Made by a program: the position numbers and the translations under genes
The notes under the pieces: model-generated
Seen by the model: the letters and a program-made list of their open reading frames with translations, nothing else
The model's database searches: none
Told to the model about the DNA's origin: nothing
Shown here: positions 7,826-15,403 of the stretch, in pieces
How positions within the stretch are numbered: the stretch's first letter is position 1
How the letters are laid out: every line of letters starts with the position of its first letter
IMG/VR virus record: IMGVR_UViG_3300036770_005816
Span: 62,001-126,000 of that record
DNA length: 64,000 bases
Reading direction: 5' to 3' (one strand)
DNA from: a virus

Positions 7826-8599
7826 TTACTCGTAGTCAGCGTGAGAATCCAAGAACGAAAGCAACCGCTCAGCCGTCGTGTCACCGTCATACGCAGGCGC
7901 AGAACGCAACCACCTGATGAAGTCGTACCACTTGCGTTGTTGCTCAGCAGACTCAAAGACAAGCGTGTACTGAACCACCGCCTTGGAGTTCGCACCACCA
8001 ACCACCGTGCCACTCCCCTGAACCACCGCCCTCGCAGTATCAGTCGAAGCAGGCGCAACCACCCCCGACCCCTCAGCAGTCTCAACCACAGTCAGAGGCG
8101 CAACGGGACTAGCGGACTCGACAACGGGATTCGGATTCACAATCACGGGCGGAGTGTAGGTCGTGTCATCATCCGACACATAATCATCTTCCATCGAAGC
8201 GAACTCGAACTCATCCCATCCGAGCGACTCGAACAAATCCGCATAATCATCAGCAGTCGTAATCATCTCGAACAGAAGGTTGCTATCCACCGTGCCAAGT
8301 TCAGTAGTACGGTTATCAGCAAGAGCGAAAGCGACAGCACGGGAATCGTCGCCATCGAACTCGACGCACGCAACTTCCGACCAACCAAGCCGACGGCACG
8401 CCTCGACCTGATGATTACCCGCAAGCACCGTGTAAGTCCCGTCACCGTTGCCACGCACCACGACGGGTTTCACTTGACCGAACTCCTTGTACGACGCCAT
8501 AATCGCATCGACATTTCCTTTACGGGGGTTGCCGTCGAGAGGAATCAACTTCTCAATCGGCATCGCCAAGTTCTTTATCGACTCGTGGATGTTGCTCAT
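7826..8599 (-). CDS. ParB-like nuclease/partition domain protein
   Basis: 257 residues. The N-terminal part carries the ParB/sulfiredoxin-fold signature: PLDGNPRKGN, QVKPVVVRGNGDGTY and GNHQVEACRRLGW, where the usual GHRR is replaced by GNHQ. ALADNRTTELG follows, as in phage ParB-like proteins. Residues 135-190 are a Pro/Val/Thr-rich linker and the C-terminus (AEQQRKWYDFIRWLRS) is a separate helical region. Its function may be nuclease or CTP-dependent DNA binding. The start overlaps the upstream stop by 4 bp (ATGA). Confidence 0.85.
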   Translation of the reverse strand: MSNIHESIKNLAMPIEKLIPLDGNPRKGNVDAIMASYKEFGQVKPVVVRGNGDGTYTVLAGNHQVEACRRLGWSEVACVEFDGDDSRAVAFALADNRTTELGTVDSNLLFEMITTADDYADLFESLGWDEFEFASMEDDYVSDDDTTYTPPVIVNPNPVVESASPVAPLTVVETAEGSGVVAPASTDTARAVVQGSGTVVGGANSKAVVQYTLVFESAEQQRKWYDFIRWLRSAPAYDGDTTAERLLSFLDSHADYE

Positions 8600-8940
8600 T
8601 GGTTCACCTGAACTCTCACATTTGCGTTTAGTGTTCGCAACGAATCCAACGCCGACCTCACGGACAGCAACTTCTCCCGTTTCGCTTTCACCAACGCCTC
8701 AGCAATCTTGTATCCGTACACCTCGTCGGACAGTTTGTAGTCAGCCCACGCTTCCCGCTCTTTTATAGACCCCTTCGCAGACAGATACTCTTTCGCCCAA
8801 TTTGCTTTCATCAACGCTTCTTTCTTGGCGCAGTCCACACTCAGCGTTTCGAACGCTTCGGTTTCCTCCTCCATTTGCGCCATCAAACGCATCATTTCAC
8901 GCTCGATGTCCACCTGTGAAATCGGTTGTGTTCTCGTCAC
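8596..8940 (-). CDS. Coiled-coil hypothetical protein
   Basis: 114 residues from a GTG that overlaps the RuvC-like stop as GTGA; an upstream TTG (8955) is possible. The sequence is almost entirely helical and charged (REMMRLMAQMEEETEAFETL, then KEALMKANWAKEYL), consistent with a coiled coil. Sandwiched between RuvC-like and ParB-like genes in one operon, it may be an accessory recombination or replication factor; no family is recognised. Confidence 0.75.
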   Translation of the reverse strand: MTRTQPISQVDIEREMMRLMAQMEEETEAFETLSVDCAKKEALMKANWAKEYLSAKGSIKEREAWADYKLSDEVYGYKIAEALVKAKREKLLSVRSALDSLRTLNANVRVQVNQ

Positions 8941-9446
8941 GACAGTCCCGTCCAATCAACTTTCTCCAACGCCGATAACTGTTGGGCAGACCAAGCGTAT
9001 TCACTCGAACCGAGTTTCGCAATAAGCATCTGTTCGAGAATCCAAGCGTCACAACGGTCATCGCCATCTCCGCCACCCCACACAATGCCCGTCATCGCCG
9101 AGATAGCCGACACAACTTCGGACTTTCCCGCATTTCCTTTCCCTGTTGCGAACTTCGCACGGCAAGTCGGGGGGATTTCGATGTACGGGATTCCCCTCTC
9201 GAACAAGGCGACCCTGACAACTCCGCCGAGTTCGCCAATCGAGTGCGCCTGAGAGTTGCGGGACATGTAAGAGTAGCCCTCCACTCCGACGACCTGTATG
9301 CGTTGCCCTTCACAGATGTTCATCACCCTGTCTCTGATTTCGACGAGACGCTCAGCACCACGGGTGGTTGGGCGGATACTTTCCGTGTTCCCGTTGTAGG
9401 AAACGCCCGTCGAAGTGAGCGACAAGTCGAGTCCGAGCGTGTTCAC
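8937..9446 (-). CDS. RuvC-like Holliday-junction resolvase
   Basis: 169 residues from a GTG start. The RNase H-fold acidic residues are visible: Asp7 in GLDLSLTSTG, Glu56 in VEGYSY, and Asp130/Asp133 in GDDRCDAW. Length and motif spacing match phage and bacterial RuvC-type resolvases. Expected to resolve recombination or replication branches before packaging. It heads the RuvC-like/coiled-coil/ParB-like operon, whose genes overlap by 4 bp each. Confidence 0.9.
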   Translation of the reverse strand: MNTLGLDLSLTSTGVSYNGNTESIRPTTRGAERLVEIRDRVMNICEGQRIQVVGVEGYSYMSRNSQAHSIGELGGVVRVALFERGIPYIEIPPTCRAKFATGKGNAGKSEVVSAISAMTGIVWGGGDGDDRCDAWILEQMLIAKLGSSEYAWSAQQLSALEKVDWTGLS

Positions 9447-9463
9447 GAGGCAAACAATACAAC

Positions 9464-9502
9464 AAAAAAGCGCGTGCCACCCGAAACCGAGTGGACACGC
9501 GC
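9464..9502 (-). terminator. Rho-independent terminator
   Basis: On the minus strand, a GC-rich stem (GCGCGTG plus CCAC paired with GTGG plus CACGCGC, 9502-9470) is followed directly by six T residues (9469-9464). It ends the transcript of the virion-like gene at 9525-9905 just before the resolvase gene. Confidence 0.85.
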
Positions 9503-9524
9503 CTTATTGTGCGTGACAGCAGAT

Positions 9525-9905
9525 TTAGAGGTTCTTGCCTCTGTAAGCAATGGCGACAGTGAAACCCGTGCCTGCCGTGCCTGAGCCAACCTGGTCTACG
9601 TCAACGGTGATGACATCACCAGCAGCGAACGACTTGACTGCCGCTGCGCCGGCGGTTGCCGAGACAGCAGCCGCGGCAACGGTGGGGCGGTTCGCCTGCG
9701 TTGTGAAAATGGTAGTCCCGTTCTTGTTGACATCGAAAATCGCTGACGACCCTGCGGGTGCGCTGAGCACCGACACGGTTACACCGACGATGTGACCTGC
9801 GACGGGCATGCGAACCCGCGCCTTACCTGTGCCTGTGGACAGGACTTCTTCGCTTGACAGTGTGACGATTCCCGCCAACTGCTTTCCGTTTCTCCATGTG
9901 CTCAT
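9525..9905 (-). CDS. Virion-surface/decoration-type protein
   Basis: 126 residues; the ATG at 9905 is preceded by GGGGGAGAAAAGCA, a strong Shine-Dalgarno. IFDVNKNGTTIFTTQANRPTVAAAA followed by GDVITVDVDQVGSGTAGTGF is a beta-sandwich pattern common in phage tail or capsid-decoration proteins. It lies alone among DNA-metabolism genes with its own strong RBS and terminator, as expected for a highly expressed virion protein displaced from the structural cluster. Exact role unknown. Confidence 0.7.
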   Translation of the reverse strand: MSTWRNGKQLAGIVTLSSEEVLSTGTGKARVRMPVAGHIVGVTVSVLSAPAGSSAIFDVNKNGTTIFTTQANRPTVAAAAVSATAGAAAVKSFAAGDVITVDVDQVGSGTAGTGFTVAIAYRGKNL

Positions 9906-9972
9906 TGCTTTTCTCCCCCGCACGCCTCAGCGCACGAACTAATGGTTTATGTTACCTAACAGAATACCACAA

Positions 9973-10353
9973 TCAGCGTTCCCAACTTCTTTTTGCGAGA
10001 CCCAACTCGAACGCTAACTGCGGGTTTTCCCCGATTCGCCGATGGCACGGGCGACAGACCGCAATACAATTCGTCTCATCTGTGATGCTTCCGCCTTGTG
10101 AGCGTCGTACCAACTCGTGGATGTCCCGCGAAGGTCGTTTGACGAAGACTGCTTTCCCGTCGTAGCCCGCGAAGATTTGGCACGCTTCGCACCACGGGCG
10201 TTCTTTGAGGAGGCGGGCGACGAGCGGTTTCCTTTCTTCGTCATACACCTTCTGCCGTTTCTTTGACCGTTTGTTGAGCGGGGTGCGTTTGAGCGGTTTC
10301 CCGCGTTTCACCCTCTGAGCCTTTGCCCGCATTTCAGACAAAACTCTGACCAC
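9973..10353 (-). CDS. HNH endonuclease
   Basis: 126 residues from a GTG with AGGAAA 8 nt upstream (an ATG at 10332 is the alternative). The N-terminus is very basic (KAQRVKRGKPLKRTPLNKRSKKRQK). The HNH signature is RDIHELVRRSQGG, then DETNCIAVCRPCHRRIGEN, with a zinc pair formed by CEAC and CRPC. Small free-standing HNH proteins in phages are homing-type or terminase-associated nucleases; which applies here is not clear. The start overlaps the RHH gene. Confidence 0.9.
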   Translation of the reverse strand: MVRVLSEMRAKAQRVKRGKPLKRTPLNKRSKKRQKVYDEERKPLVARLLKERPWCEACQIFAGYDGKAVFVKRPSRDIHELVRRSQGGSITDETNCIAVCRPCHRRIGENPQLAFELGLAKRSWER

Positions 10354-10634
10354 GGGTACGATTTCCTGTGGGAGAGCGGATGTTGGCAGTTCACCAACTC
10401 GTTTGCTTTCCCGACTGCGACTTCACGAACGAACTCCGACATCGATTTCCCTTCGTGTTCGGCAGCCTTCTTGATGAGTTCGTGGTCTTCTTTGCTTGCT
10501 CGAATCAAGATTTGGCTTTGCGCGGGTTCGCCTTCTTGTGTTCGCGGGACTTTCTTGCGAGACGGGGTGAGCGTTTCGGCGACTTTGCTCATCGCTTGTT
10601 CGAGGTTGCTTGGTTCTTTGTTCTCGTCATTCAT
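10308..10634 (-). CDS. Ribbon-helix-helix protein with C-terminal zinc finger
   Basis: 108 residues starting MNDENKEPSNLEQ (GAAAGG upstream). The middle, SQILIRASKEDHELIKKAAE, then MSEFVREVA, fits a DUF1778/CopG-type ribbon-helix-helix domain; the C-terminus has CxH...CxxC (CQHPLSH and CLKC), a likely zinc knuckle. This fusion suggests a DNA-binding regulator. Its start overlaps the upstream gene by 4 bp. Confidence 0.75.
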   Translation of the reverse strand: MNDENKEPSNLEQAMSKVAETLTPSRKKVPRTQEGEPAQSQILIRASKEDHELIKKAAEHEGKSMSEFVREVAVGKANELVNCQHPLSHRKSYPWSEFCLKCGQRLRG

Positions 10635-11056
10635 TGTTTGTCGCCTTTCGCCAAATACTCTTCTGCTTTTTGGACTGAATCTTTCAGGTTTTCCGACCAT
10701 TGATGGTTGAGTTTGCTTGCCCACGGGGTGTGGAACCATTGCGGGAACTTCCCTGCGGCAGCCAGGTCCGATGAGAGTGGGTCGCGTTTGTTGAGTTCTT
10801 CGCTTGCTTGGATGGCGCGAGTAATCCATTCTTGCTGTTCTTTGACCCACGCGTTTGCTTGGTCTAGTTCTGCTTCTGTTGGGGAGTCGTCTAGTCCCGC
10901 CGATGCGAGGATGGATTGGATGATGTTGTCGGGTGGCAGGAAGTCTTTGAGTTCGGGGTCTTCGAAGTCGAGTGTTGCGTCGCTTGTGGTGGCTATCACC
11001 AATTCCCTGATTTCTTGGGGGAGTTGGTTGGCGACTATTTGTGCGGTGATTTTCAC
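10631..11056 (-). CDS. Hypothetical protein (141 aa)
   Basis: Starts MKITAQIVANQLPQEIRELV. Acidic and helical, with two or three predicted helices and a tryptophan-rich segment (FPQWFHTPWASKLNHQW). First gene of the minus-strand operon with the RHH and HNH genes. No family is recognised. Confidence 0.7.
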   Translation of the reverse strand: MKITAQIVANQLPQEIRELVIATTSDATLDFEDPELKDFLPPDNIIQSILASAGLDDSPTEAELDQANAWVKEQQEWITRAIQASEELNKRDPLSSDLAAAGKFPQWFHTPWASKLNHQWSENLKDSVQKAEEYLAKGDKQ

Positions 11057-11136
11057 GAGACTAGATTAGTTGAGAGTTTGCTATCGCGATGCGACAGGTT
11101 GTGTTAGGTGAGCCTTACATGGTGACTTTTGTCCCC

Positions 11137-11165
11137 TTGACAAACCCCTTGTCACCTATTATGAT
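11137..11165 (+). promoter_or_regulatory. Sigma-70-type promoter giving a leaderless mRNA
   Basis: TTGACA (11137-11142), 17-bp spacer, TATGAT (11160-11165). The ATG of the phosphoesterase gene is at 11175, only 9 nt after the -10 box, so the transcript should begin at or within 3 nt of the start codon. Confidence 0.8.
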
Positions 11166-11174
11166 GGTAGTTAG

Positions 11175-11924
11175 ATGAACACACTAACCTACATACCAAA
11201 CCTAGATAACACGAAAACCGATACACAGCGCGTGCTATTCGCAGGCGACATACACGGCGAAATCGGACACGCAAAGTTCGTGTTCGCGGAAGCAAAGCGT
11301 CAGAACGCTACCCACATCATCGCATGTGGCGACTTCGGCTATTGGGTACACATGCCCAAAGGCGAAAAGTTCGTAAATCAAGTTGCTGAACTCGCAGAAA
11401 AAAACCAAATCAAGTTCCTGTGGGTAGACGGCAACCACGAAAACCACGACCTGCTCAACGACCTCGTAGACATCTACGGAGACTCAGAACCGATTGACAC
11501 ACCAAACGAATGGTGTCAATGGATACCTCGCGGATGTCGTTTCGTCATCGGAGACACCGAGTTCATGGGCTACGGAGGCGCGTACAGCGTCGATTGGCTA
11601 CACCGCGTGGAAGGCGTTTCATGGTGGAGAGGCGAACTCATCAACCCGTACCACATCGACCAACTCCCCGACGGCAAAGTGGACATCCTCATCACGCACG
11701 AAGCACCGTTCGGTCAGGCAATCTCCTACAAAGATGACATCCCCGTAAGCGTCGCGCAACGCGCGCTTGTATCAGAACTCGTACAACGGTTCTCACCGAA
11801 GCGAGTCATCTGCGGTCACCACCACACGCGCGAAACTTGGAAAGACGAAAACGGCATCACAACCGTAGATGTCTTGGGTCGCGACGGAATGGGCAAAGAA
11901 AGCGTCTTGGTGCTAGATGTCTGA
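11175..11924 (+). CDS. Calcineurin-like metallophosphoesterase
   Basis: 249 residues. All binuclear-metal motifs are present: GDIHGE (D-x-H), GDFGYW (GD), DGNHEN (GNH[E/D]), THEAPF and CGHHHTR. The length and the extended C-terminal VDVLGRDGMGKESVLVLDV fit phage/bacterial serine-threonine phosphatase-like or cyclic-nucleotide phosphodiesterase-like enzymes. Substrate cannot be read from sequence. Expressed from a near-perfect promoter without a 5' leader. The downstream gene overlaps by 8 bp. Confidence 0.9.
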   Translation: MNTLTYIPNLDNTKTDTQRVLFAGDIHGEIGHAKFVFAEAKRQNATHIIACGDFGYWVHMPKGEKFVNQVAELAEKNQIKFLWVDGNHENHDLLNDLVDIYGDSEPIDTPNEWCQWIPRGCRFVIGDTEFMGYGGAYSVDWLHRVEGVSWWRGELINPYHIDQLPDGKVDILITHEAPFGQAISYKDDIPVSVAQRALVSELVQRFSPKRVICGHHHTRETWKDENGITTVDVLGRDGMGKESVLVLDV

Positions 11925-12225
11925 CATCATCCACGACGACTTCATTGACGAACGCGACTTCGTACAATCGTTTGACGAGTTCAGCGAACAAATCGAAGCA
12001 TCGTACGCAAACACACCACTAGTCGGCATCGTCAGATACGCACCAAACCACGGAGGGTTCGCAATCTACGGACCATTCGCAGACGGCAAAGAAGCGATGC
12101 GTTGGATGCGACAAGTCGCGTCTCGCGTACGGGTGGAGTTCGTACCGTTGGAAGACCCATCGGTGAACCGCACATACAACGATTTCTACGACCCAAAACA
12201 AAGCAAACGATACGGAGGAAAATAA
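11917..12225 (+). CDS. Hypothetical protein (102 aa)
   Basis: Starts MSDIIHDDFIDERDFVQSFDE; acidic N-terminus, then a compact alpha/beta segment (VGIVRYAPNHGGFAIYGPFADGKEAMRWMRQVASRVRVEFVPL) resembling small single-domain phage proteins that read as a ferredoxin-like fold. Overlaps the phosphoesterase stop and abuts the next gene, so the three form an operon. No named family recognised. Confidence 0.75.
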   Translation: MSDIIHDDFIDERDFVQSFDEFSEQIEASYANTPLVGIVRYAPNHGGFAIYGPFADGKEAMRWMRQVASRVRVEFVPLEDPSVNRTYNDFYDPKQSKRYGGK

Positions 12226-12623
12226 TGAACAATCAAGCAGTAGTAGTACGAACCGACGGAAGCATCAACTTCATTCCGCTCAACGACAGCGAAGCAATCC
12301 GTCGCGAGGTCGGCGGGTGGTTTGATGTCGCACGCGAAAGCAACGGGTACAACCTCCGTGCGTATGTAAACGACACGGGCATCATCGACAAACTAGAACC
12401 AAACGCAATCGTCTCAATGCTCTTCGGCATCATCCTGTGTGGTGATGCGGTCATCGTATCCAACGACGAAGAAGGCTACGACACCGCACCACCAGACAGT
12501 TTCTTCACGGAAGATTTCGCGGAACAAGCACGCGAAATGAACGGAAATCTCCCCCTACGGATAAACCTTTCCGACCTCCGCGACAAAATCGCGAAGCAAC
12601 CGTTCGAAATCAGAACCCTCTAA
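12225..12623 (+). CDS. DUF3846-like protein
   Basis: 132 residues; ATG overlaps the previous TAA by one base, with GGAGGAAAATA upstream. The layout (NQAVVVRTDGSINFIPL, GGWFDVARE, YVNDTGIIDKLEPNAIVSMLFG, CGDAVIVSND) matches the DUF3846 pattern known from actinobacteria and their phages; function unknown. It converges on ssb with no gap, so the transcripts probably overlap at their 3' ends. Confidence 0.75.
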   Translation: MNNQAVVVRTDGSINFIPLNDSEAIRREVGGWFDVARESNGYNLRAYVNDTGIIDKLEPNAIVSMLFGIILCGDAVIVSNDEEGYDTAPPDSFFTEDFAEQAREMNGNLPLRINLSDLRDKIAKQPFEIRTL

Positions 12624-13082
12624 TCAGAAAGGTTCTTCGGTCTCCTCAACGAGAGCAGGCTGAGCCTTCTTCGCAGGCGCAGATGAACGCGTCGCCGTAC
12701 GAGCAGGCGGGACTGAACCGTTAGCCGACTTCTCTTTCTTGTTGTACGAATCGACTCCGTACACGGAAAGACCGATGTTGTCGGCGAGAACCTCGACGGT
12801 CGAACGCTTGTTGCCTTCCTTGTCTTCCCATGAACGCTGTTCCAAACGACCCGTGATGACGACTTTGCTTCCCTTCGAGAGGACATTCCCGCCGTCTTCG
12901 GCGAGAGTGCGCCACGCAACAATGTTGAAGAACGAAGTCTTCTCCTGCTTCTCACCTGCTTGGTCTGTCCAATAATGGTTACAGGCGATGCTGAAACTGA
13001 GTTTCGCTGCTCCGCTGGAAAGGTATTCCAACTTTGGGTCGGCGGTGAGATTGCCGACGAGGGTTACGGGTGATGCTGACAC
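12624..13082 (-). CDS. ssb: Single-stranded DNA-binding protein
   Basis: 152 residues from a GTG with AGGAGG 8 nt upstream. OB-fold hallmarks: VTLVGNLTADPKLEYLSSG, FSIACNHYW, FFNIVAWRTLAED, KGSKVVITGRLEQRSWEDKEGNKRS, VEVLADNIGLS. A flexible basic/Ala-rich linker ends in the acidic tail VEETEEPF, the usual docking peptide for replication and repair partners. Confidence 0.95.
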   Translation of the reverse strand: MSASPVTLVGNLTADPKLEYLSSGAAKLSFSIACNHYWTDQAGEKQEKTSFFNIVAWRTLAEDGGNVLSKGSKVVITGRLEQRSWEDKEGNKRSTVEVLADNIGLSVYGVDSYNKKEKSANGSVPPARTATRSSAPAKKAQPALVEETEEPF

Positions 13083-13176
13083 TTCGGTTCCTCCTAGTGT
13101 GATGTAGTCCCGCCTATCGGAACTAACGAGGCAACACTAGCAGGGAACCAGCACACACGCAACTAGGATGGCGCAC

Positions 13177-13449
13177 ATGGCAAAGACGAACGAAGAAACT
13201 CGCTTGGAAATCCACGAAATAATCACCGAAATCTTGGTCACCTTGGCGGTTGATGACGAAACCACAGACGAAGAGGTTGCGGTGTTCGAGGAAGAAATGG
13301 GAAACATCGCTTCGCTTGTTCTCGACTCGCTGAACTTCTCGGTCACTTCGGTCGAGGTAGATGACAACGGGACTACGAACTTGGTTGCCTCGCTGTCCTA
13401 TGAGGATGGCGACCCGATTAGCGAGGAAGAACTCAGCGAACTCGGTTGA
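13177..13449 (+). CDS. Small acidic hypothetical protein (90 aa)
   Basis: Starts MAKTNEETRLEIHEII (AGGA 8 nt upstream favours 13177 over the ATG at 13168). Strongly acidic throughout (TTDEEVAVFEEEMG, YEDGDPISEEELSEL); DNA-mimic behaviour is conceivable from charge alone. Divergent from ssb. No family recognised. Confidence 0.7.
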   Translation: MAKTNEETRLEIHEIITEILVTLAVDDETTDEEVAVFEEEMGNIASLVLDSLNFSVTSVEVDDNGTTNLVASLSYEDGDPISEEELSELG

Positions 13450-13452
13450 GTT

Positions 13453-13923
13453 TCACCAAAACTTGCGTCGCTTCTTGCGGGTTGGGTGCTTGTCTTGTAG
13501 CACTTCGTTCACGGCTTTCTTGGCGTAGAACTGTGAGAGTTTGTACACCTCGTAGTGGAGTTCCCGTACTGCGTCGGTGTTCCTGACCTTCCCCCACATT
13601 TCGGGGTCGTAGCCGTCAAAGACCTTGAAGAACATTTCTTCCACATCCGACTCGGAGAGAACGATTTCCAAATCCCATCCGTGGCGTCGCTGTACATAGT
13701 TCATGATGAAATCGCTGACTTCTTCGTCGTCGTCGAACTGCTCGTACAGTTCATCCAAATAGTCCCGCACTCTGCGGTTCATGTCGTCTTCTTTCTCTAT
13801 GTGTTGTGCGATGAACTTCGAGAGTTCTTCGATGATGTTGCGTGGCACTTCCAACTCGGGGAGAGGTACGACGATTGGTTCTTCTTCGTCCAACCCGAAA
13901 TCTTGTTCTTCACCGTTTTCCAC
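13453..13923 (-). CDS. Hypothetical protein (156 aa), acidic N-terminus and basic tail
   Basis: Probable GTG start (MENGEEQDFGLDEEEP), 23 bp after the DUF932-like stop; no clear RBS, so the start is tentative. Mostly helical (RNIIEELSKFIAQHIEKEDDMNRRVRDYLDELYEQF) ending in a very basic tail HPTRKKRRKFW. Charge layout suggests nucleic-acid or protein-complex binding; no family is recognised. Confidence 0.7.
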   Translation of the reverse strand: MENGEEQDFGLDEEEPIVVPLPELEVPRNIIEELSKFIAQHIEKEDDMNRRVRDYLDELYEQFDDDEEVSDFIMNYVQRRHGWDLEIVLSESDVEEMFFKVFDGYDPEMWGKVRNTDAVRELHYEVYKLSQFYAKKAVNEVLQDKHPTRKKRRKFW

Positions 13924-13946
13924 AAGAAAATGGTACCACTTGGTGA

Positions 13947-14972
13947 TTACACCAACGAAAGGACAGCCTTTTGAGCGGTAATCTTTCGCTTGGTCACCCA
14001 CGAGTTTTCGTCGATGGATGCCAATGCTCGTTCGGTTGATGTTGCGCTTCGATGATGGTCGAGGTATTCGACAATCGTGTTGTAGATAGACCAACCGTTG
14101 AACCCGTAGCCTCCTGCGTTGCGCTGGTTTGCGTACAAAGCGCGGATAGTCCCGTTGATTTCTTCCCAATTCCTTCGAACGCGGTCGCCGTCGTCGACGC
14201 TTGGTGGTGTGAACACAGCCTCGATAACTTTGTCGACCTTGTTGCTCGATTGGGGTACTGCGATTCCGAGCATTGTTTCTGCTTCTTTGCGGAAATGGGT
14301 TGCCCATTCGGTGGAGATGTGGAGTGCTTCTTGTGCGGTTTTCAGGTACTCGTCCACATTGCGTGTGTGGCGTGCGGTGAAAACTCGTTCCGCTTGCTTG
14401 AGTCCGAGCATCACGGTGTTTTGGCAGACCGCGCGAACATCGGTGTTTGCGTACCGAATCGGCCAGAGTCCGTCGTGTCCGTGGGAGACGACCAAGTAGC
14501 GGGCAATCTTGTCGTTCACGCCCGTCGGGTCGATGATGAGAGTCCCGAGGTCAATCGTGGAGAAGAATCGTGCGCCCCTTTTCAGAACTCCGCAGGTGTC
14601 GATGATGGCGTCGCCTGATGACGCGCCGACGACCGCGAGTGCGCGTTCCAATACTTCGCGGTTTTGTCGGACATCGTAACGAGTTCCGACGGTTGAGAGT
14701 GCGTCAAATGTGCCGTTTTCGTTCACTCGTACGGTTGCTCGGCTATCGTCCACGATGACGGGTGTGCCGTCGGCGTTGAGGATTGGGTTGCCGTCGTCAT
14801 CTGCGACGATAACTTTCGTCAAAATGACCTGATAGTCGGCTTGGGCTGCTTCGAGCATCTCGTCAATGGTCGAGAGTCCCGTCATACGTTTGCCGAGTTT
14901 GTGCCACGGGGTTTCCCCTGCGAAAGCGAACTTTGCGGTTCCGTCGTTGCTGATTTCTATGTTGTGTGCCAT
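13947..14972 (-). CDS. DUF932 / phage-plasmid-like protein
   Basis: 341 residues starting MAHNIEISNDG. The sequence follows the DUF932 (TIGR03299) pattern: FAGETPWHKLG near the N-terminus, YDVRQNREVLERA, GVLKRGARFFSTIDLG, PIRYANTDVRAVCQNTVMLGL and the C-terminal GWSIYNTIVEYLDHHR. The family is widespread in phages and plasmids; molecular role unsettled. The ATG lies exactly 6 nt downstream of a TATTAT box, so the mRNA is probably leaderless. Confidence 0.9.
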   Translation of the reverse strand: MAHNIEISNDGTAKFAFAGETPWHKLGKRMTGLSTIDEMLEAAQADYQVILTKVIVADDDGNPILNADGTPVIVDDSRATVRVNENGTFDALSTVGTRYDVRQNREVLERALAVVGASSGDAIIDTCGVLKRGARFFSTIDLGTLIIDPTGVNDKIARYLVVSHGHDGLWPIRYANTDVRAVCQNTVMLGLKQAERVFTARHTRNVDEYLKTAQEALHISTEWATHFRKEAETMLGIAVPQSSNKVDKVIEAVFTPPSVDDGDRVRRNWEEINGTIRALYANQRNAGGYGFNGWSIYNTIVEYLDHHRSATSTERALASIDENSWVTKRKITAQKAVLSLV

Positions 14973-14978
14973 AACCCC

Positions 14979-15006
14979 ATAATAGTCGGTTCTCACTAAA
15001 TAGCAA
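14979..15006 (-). promoter_or_regulatory. Promoter for a leaderless DUF932 transcript
   Basis: Minus strand: TTGCTA (15006-15001), 16-bp spacer, TATTAT (14984-14979), then 6 nt to the ATG at 14972. The -35 matches 4 of 6 consensus bases. Confidence 0.65.
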
Positions 15007-15074
15007 CCCCCGAAATAATGCCCCCGTAAATAAACCGCAGGTCTTGGGCGGGTCTAGGTGGCAGGTTTCCGCGC

Positions 15075-15132
15075 TTGACAACCGTACTACAACCGTGCGT
15101 AGTATGGGTAGTACCTACTAGCCCCTTCGGGG
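15075..15132 (+). promoter_or_regulatory. Promoter element plus leader hairpin
   Basis: TTGACA (15075-15080) replaces the usual GTCACA; 14 nt later GTGCGTAGTAT (15095-15105) follows, then CTACTAG and the stem CCCC-TTC-GGGG (15122-15132), then AGAAAGGAG before the GTG start at 15149. Confidence 0.8.
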
Positions 15133-15148
15133 AGAAAGGAGAAAAACC

Positions 15149-15346
15149 GTGGCTAACGGCACCGTAGACCGTGGCAGGCTCGTCCTGTCGCGCGAGCAAT
15201 GGGCGGAAATCCATGCGCTGAGGTATGACGCTCGCGCGTACTACTTCCGTCGCGTGCGTCTCGACGGCTGGTCGCACGACGACGCGATGAACTCCATCGC
15301 GCGCATCGAGCGGAACGAGCGTGGCACCATCAACCTGATGTGGTGA
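15149..15346 (+). CDS. Small hypothetical protein (65 aa)
   Basis: GTG start with AAAGGAG 7 nt upstream. MANGTVDRGRLVLSREQWAE, then LRYDARAYYFRRVRLDGWSHDDAMNSIARIE: basic, helical, with a possible helix-turn-helix-like C-terminal half. Single-gene transcript with its own element/hairpin leader and a strong terminator. No family recognised. Confidence 0.7.
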   Translation: MANGTVDRGRLVLSREQWAEIHALRYDARAYYFRRVRLDGWSHDDAMNSIARIERNERGTINLMW

Positions 15347-15356
15347 CCGCCTGACC

Positions 15357-15403
15357 CTAAACCCCCGTCTGCGTGCCTCTTGGCGCGTATGGCGGGGGTT
15401 TAG
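15357..15403 (+). terminator. Perfect 11-bp bidirectional terminator
   Basis: CTAAACCCCCG (15357-15367) pairs with CGGGGGTTTAG (15393-15403). The stop codon of the convergent helicase gene lies inside the right arm. Confidence 0.85.
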
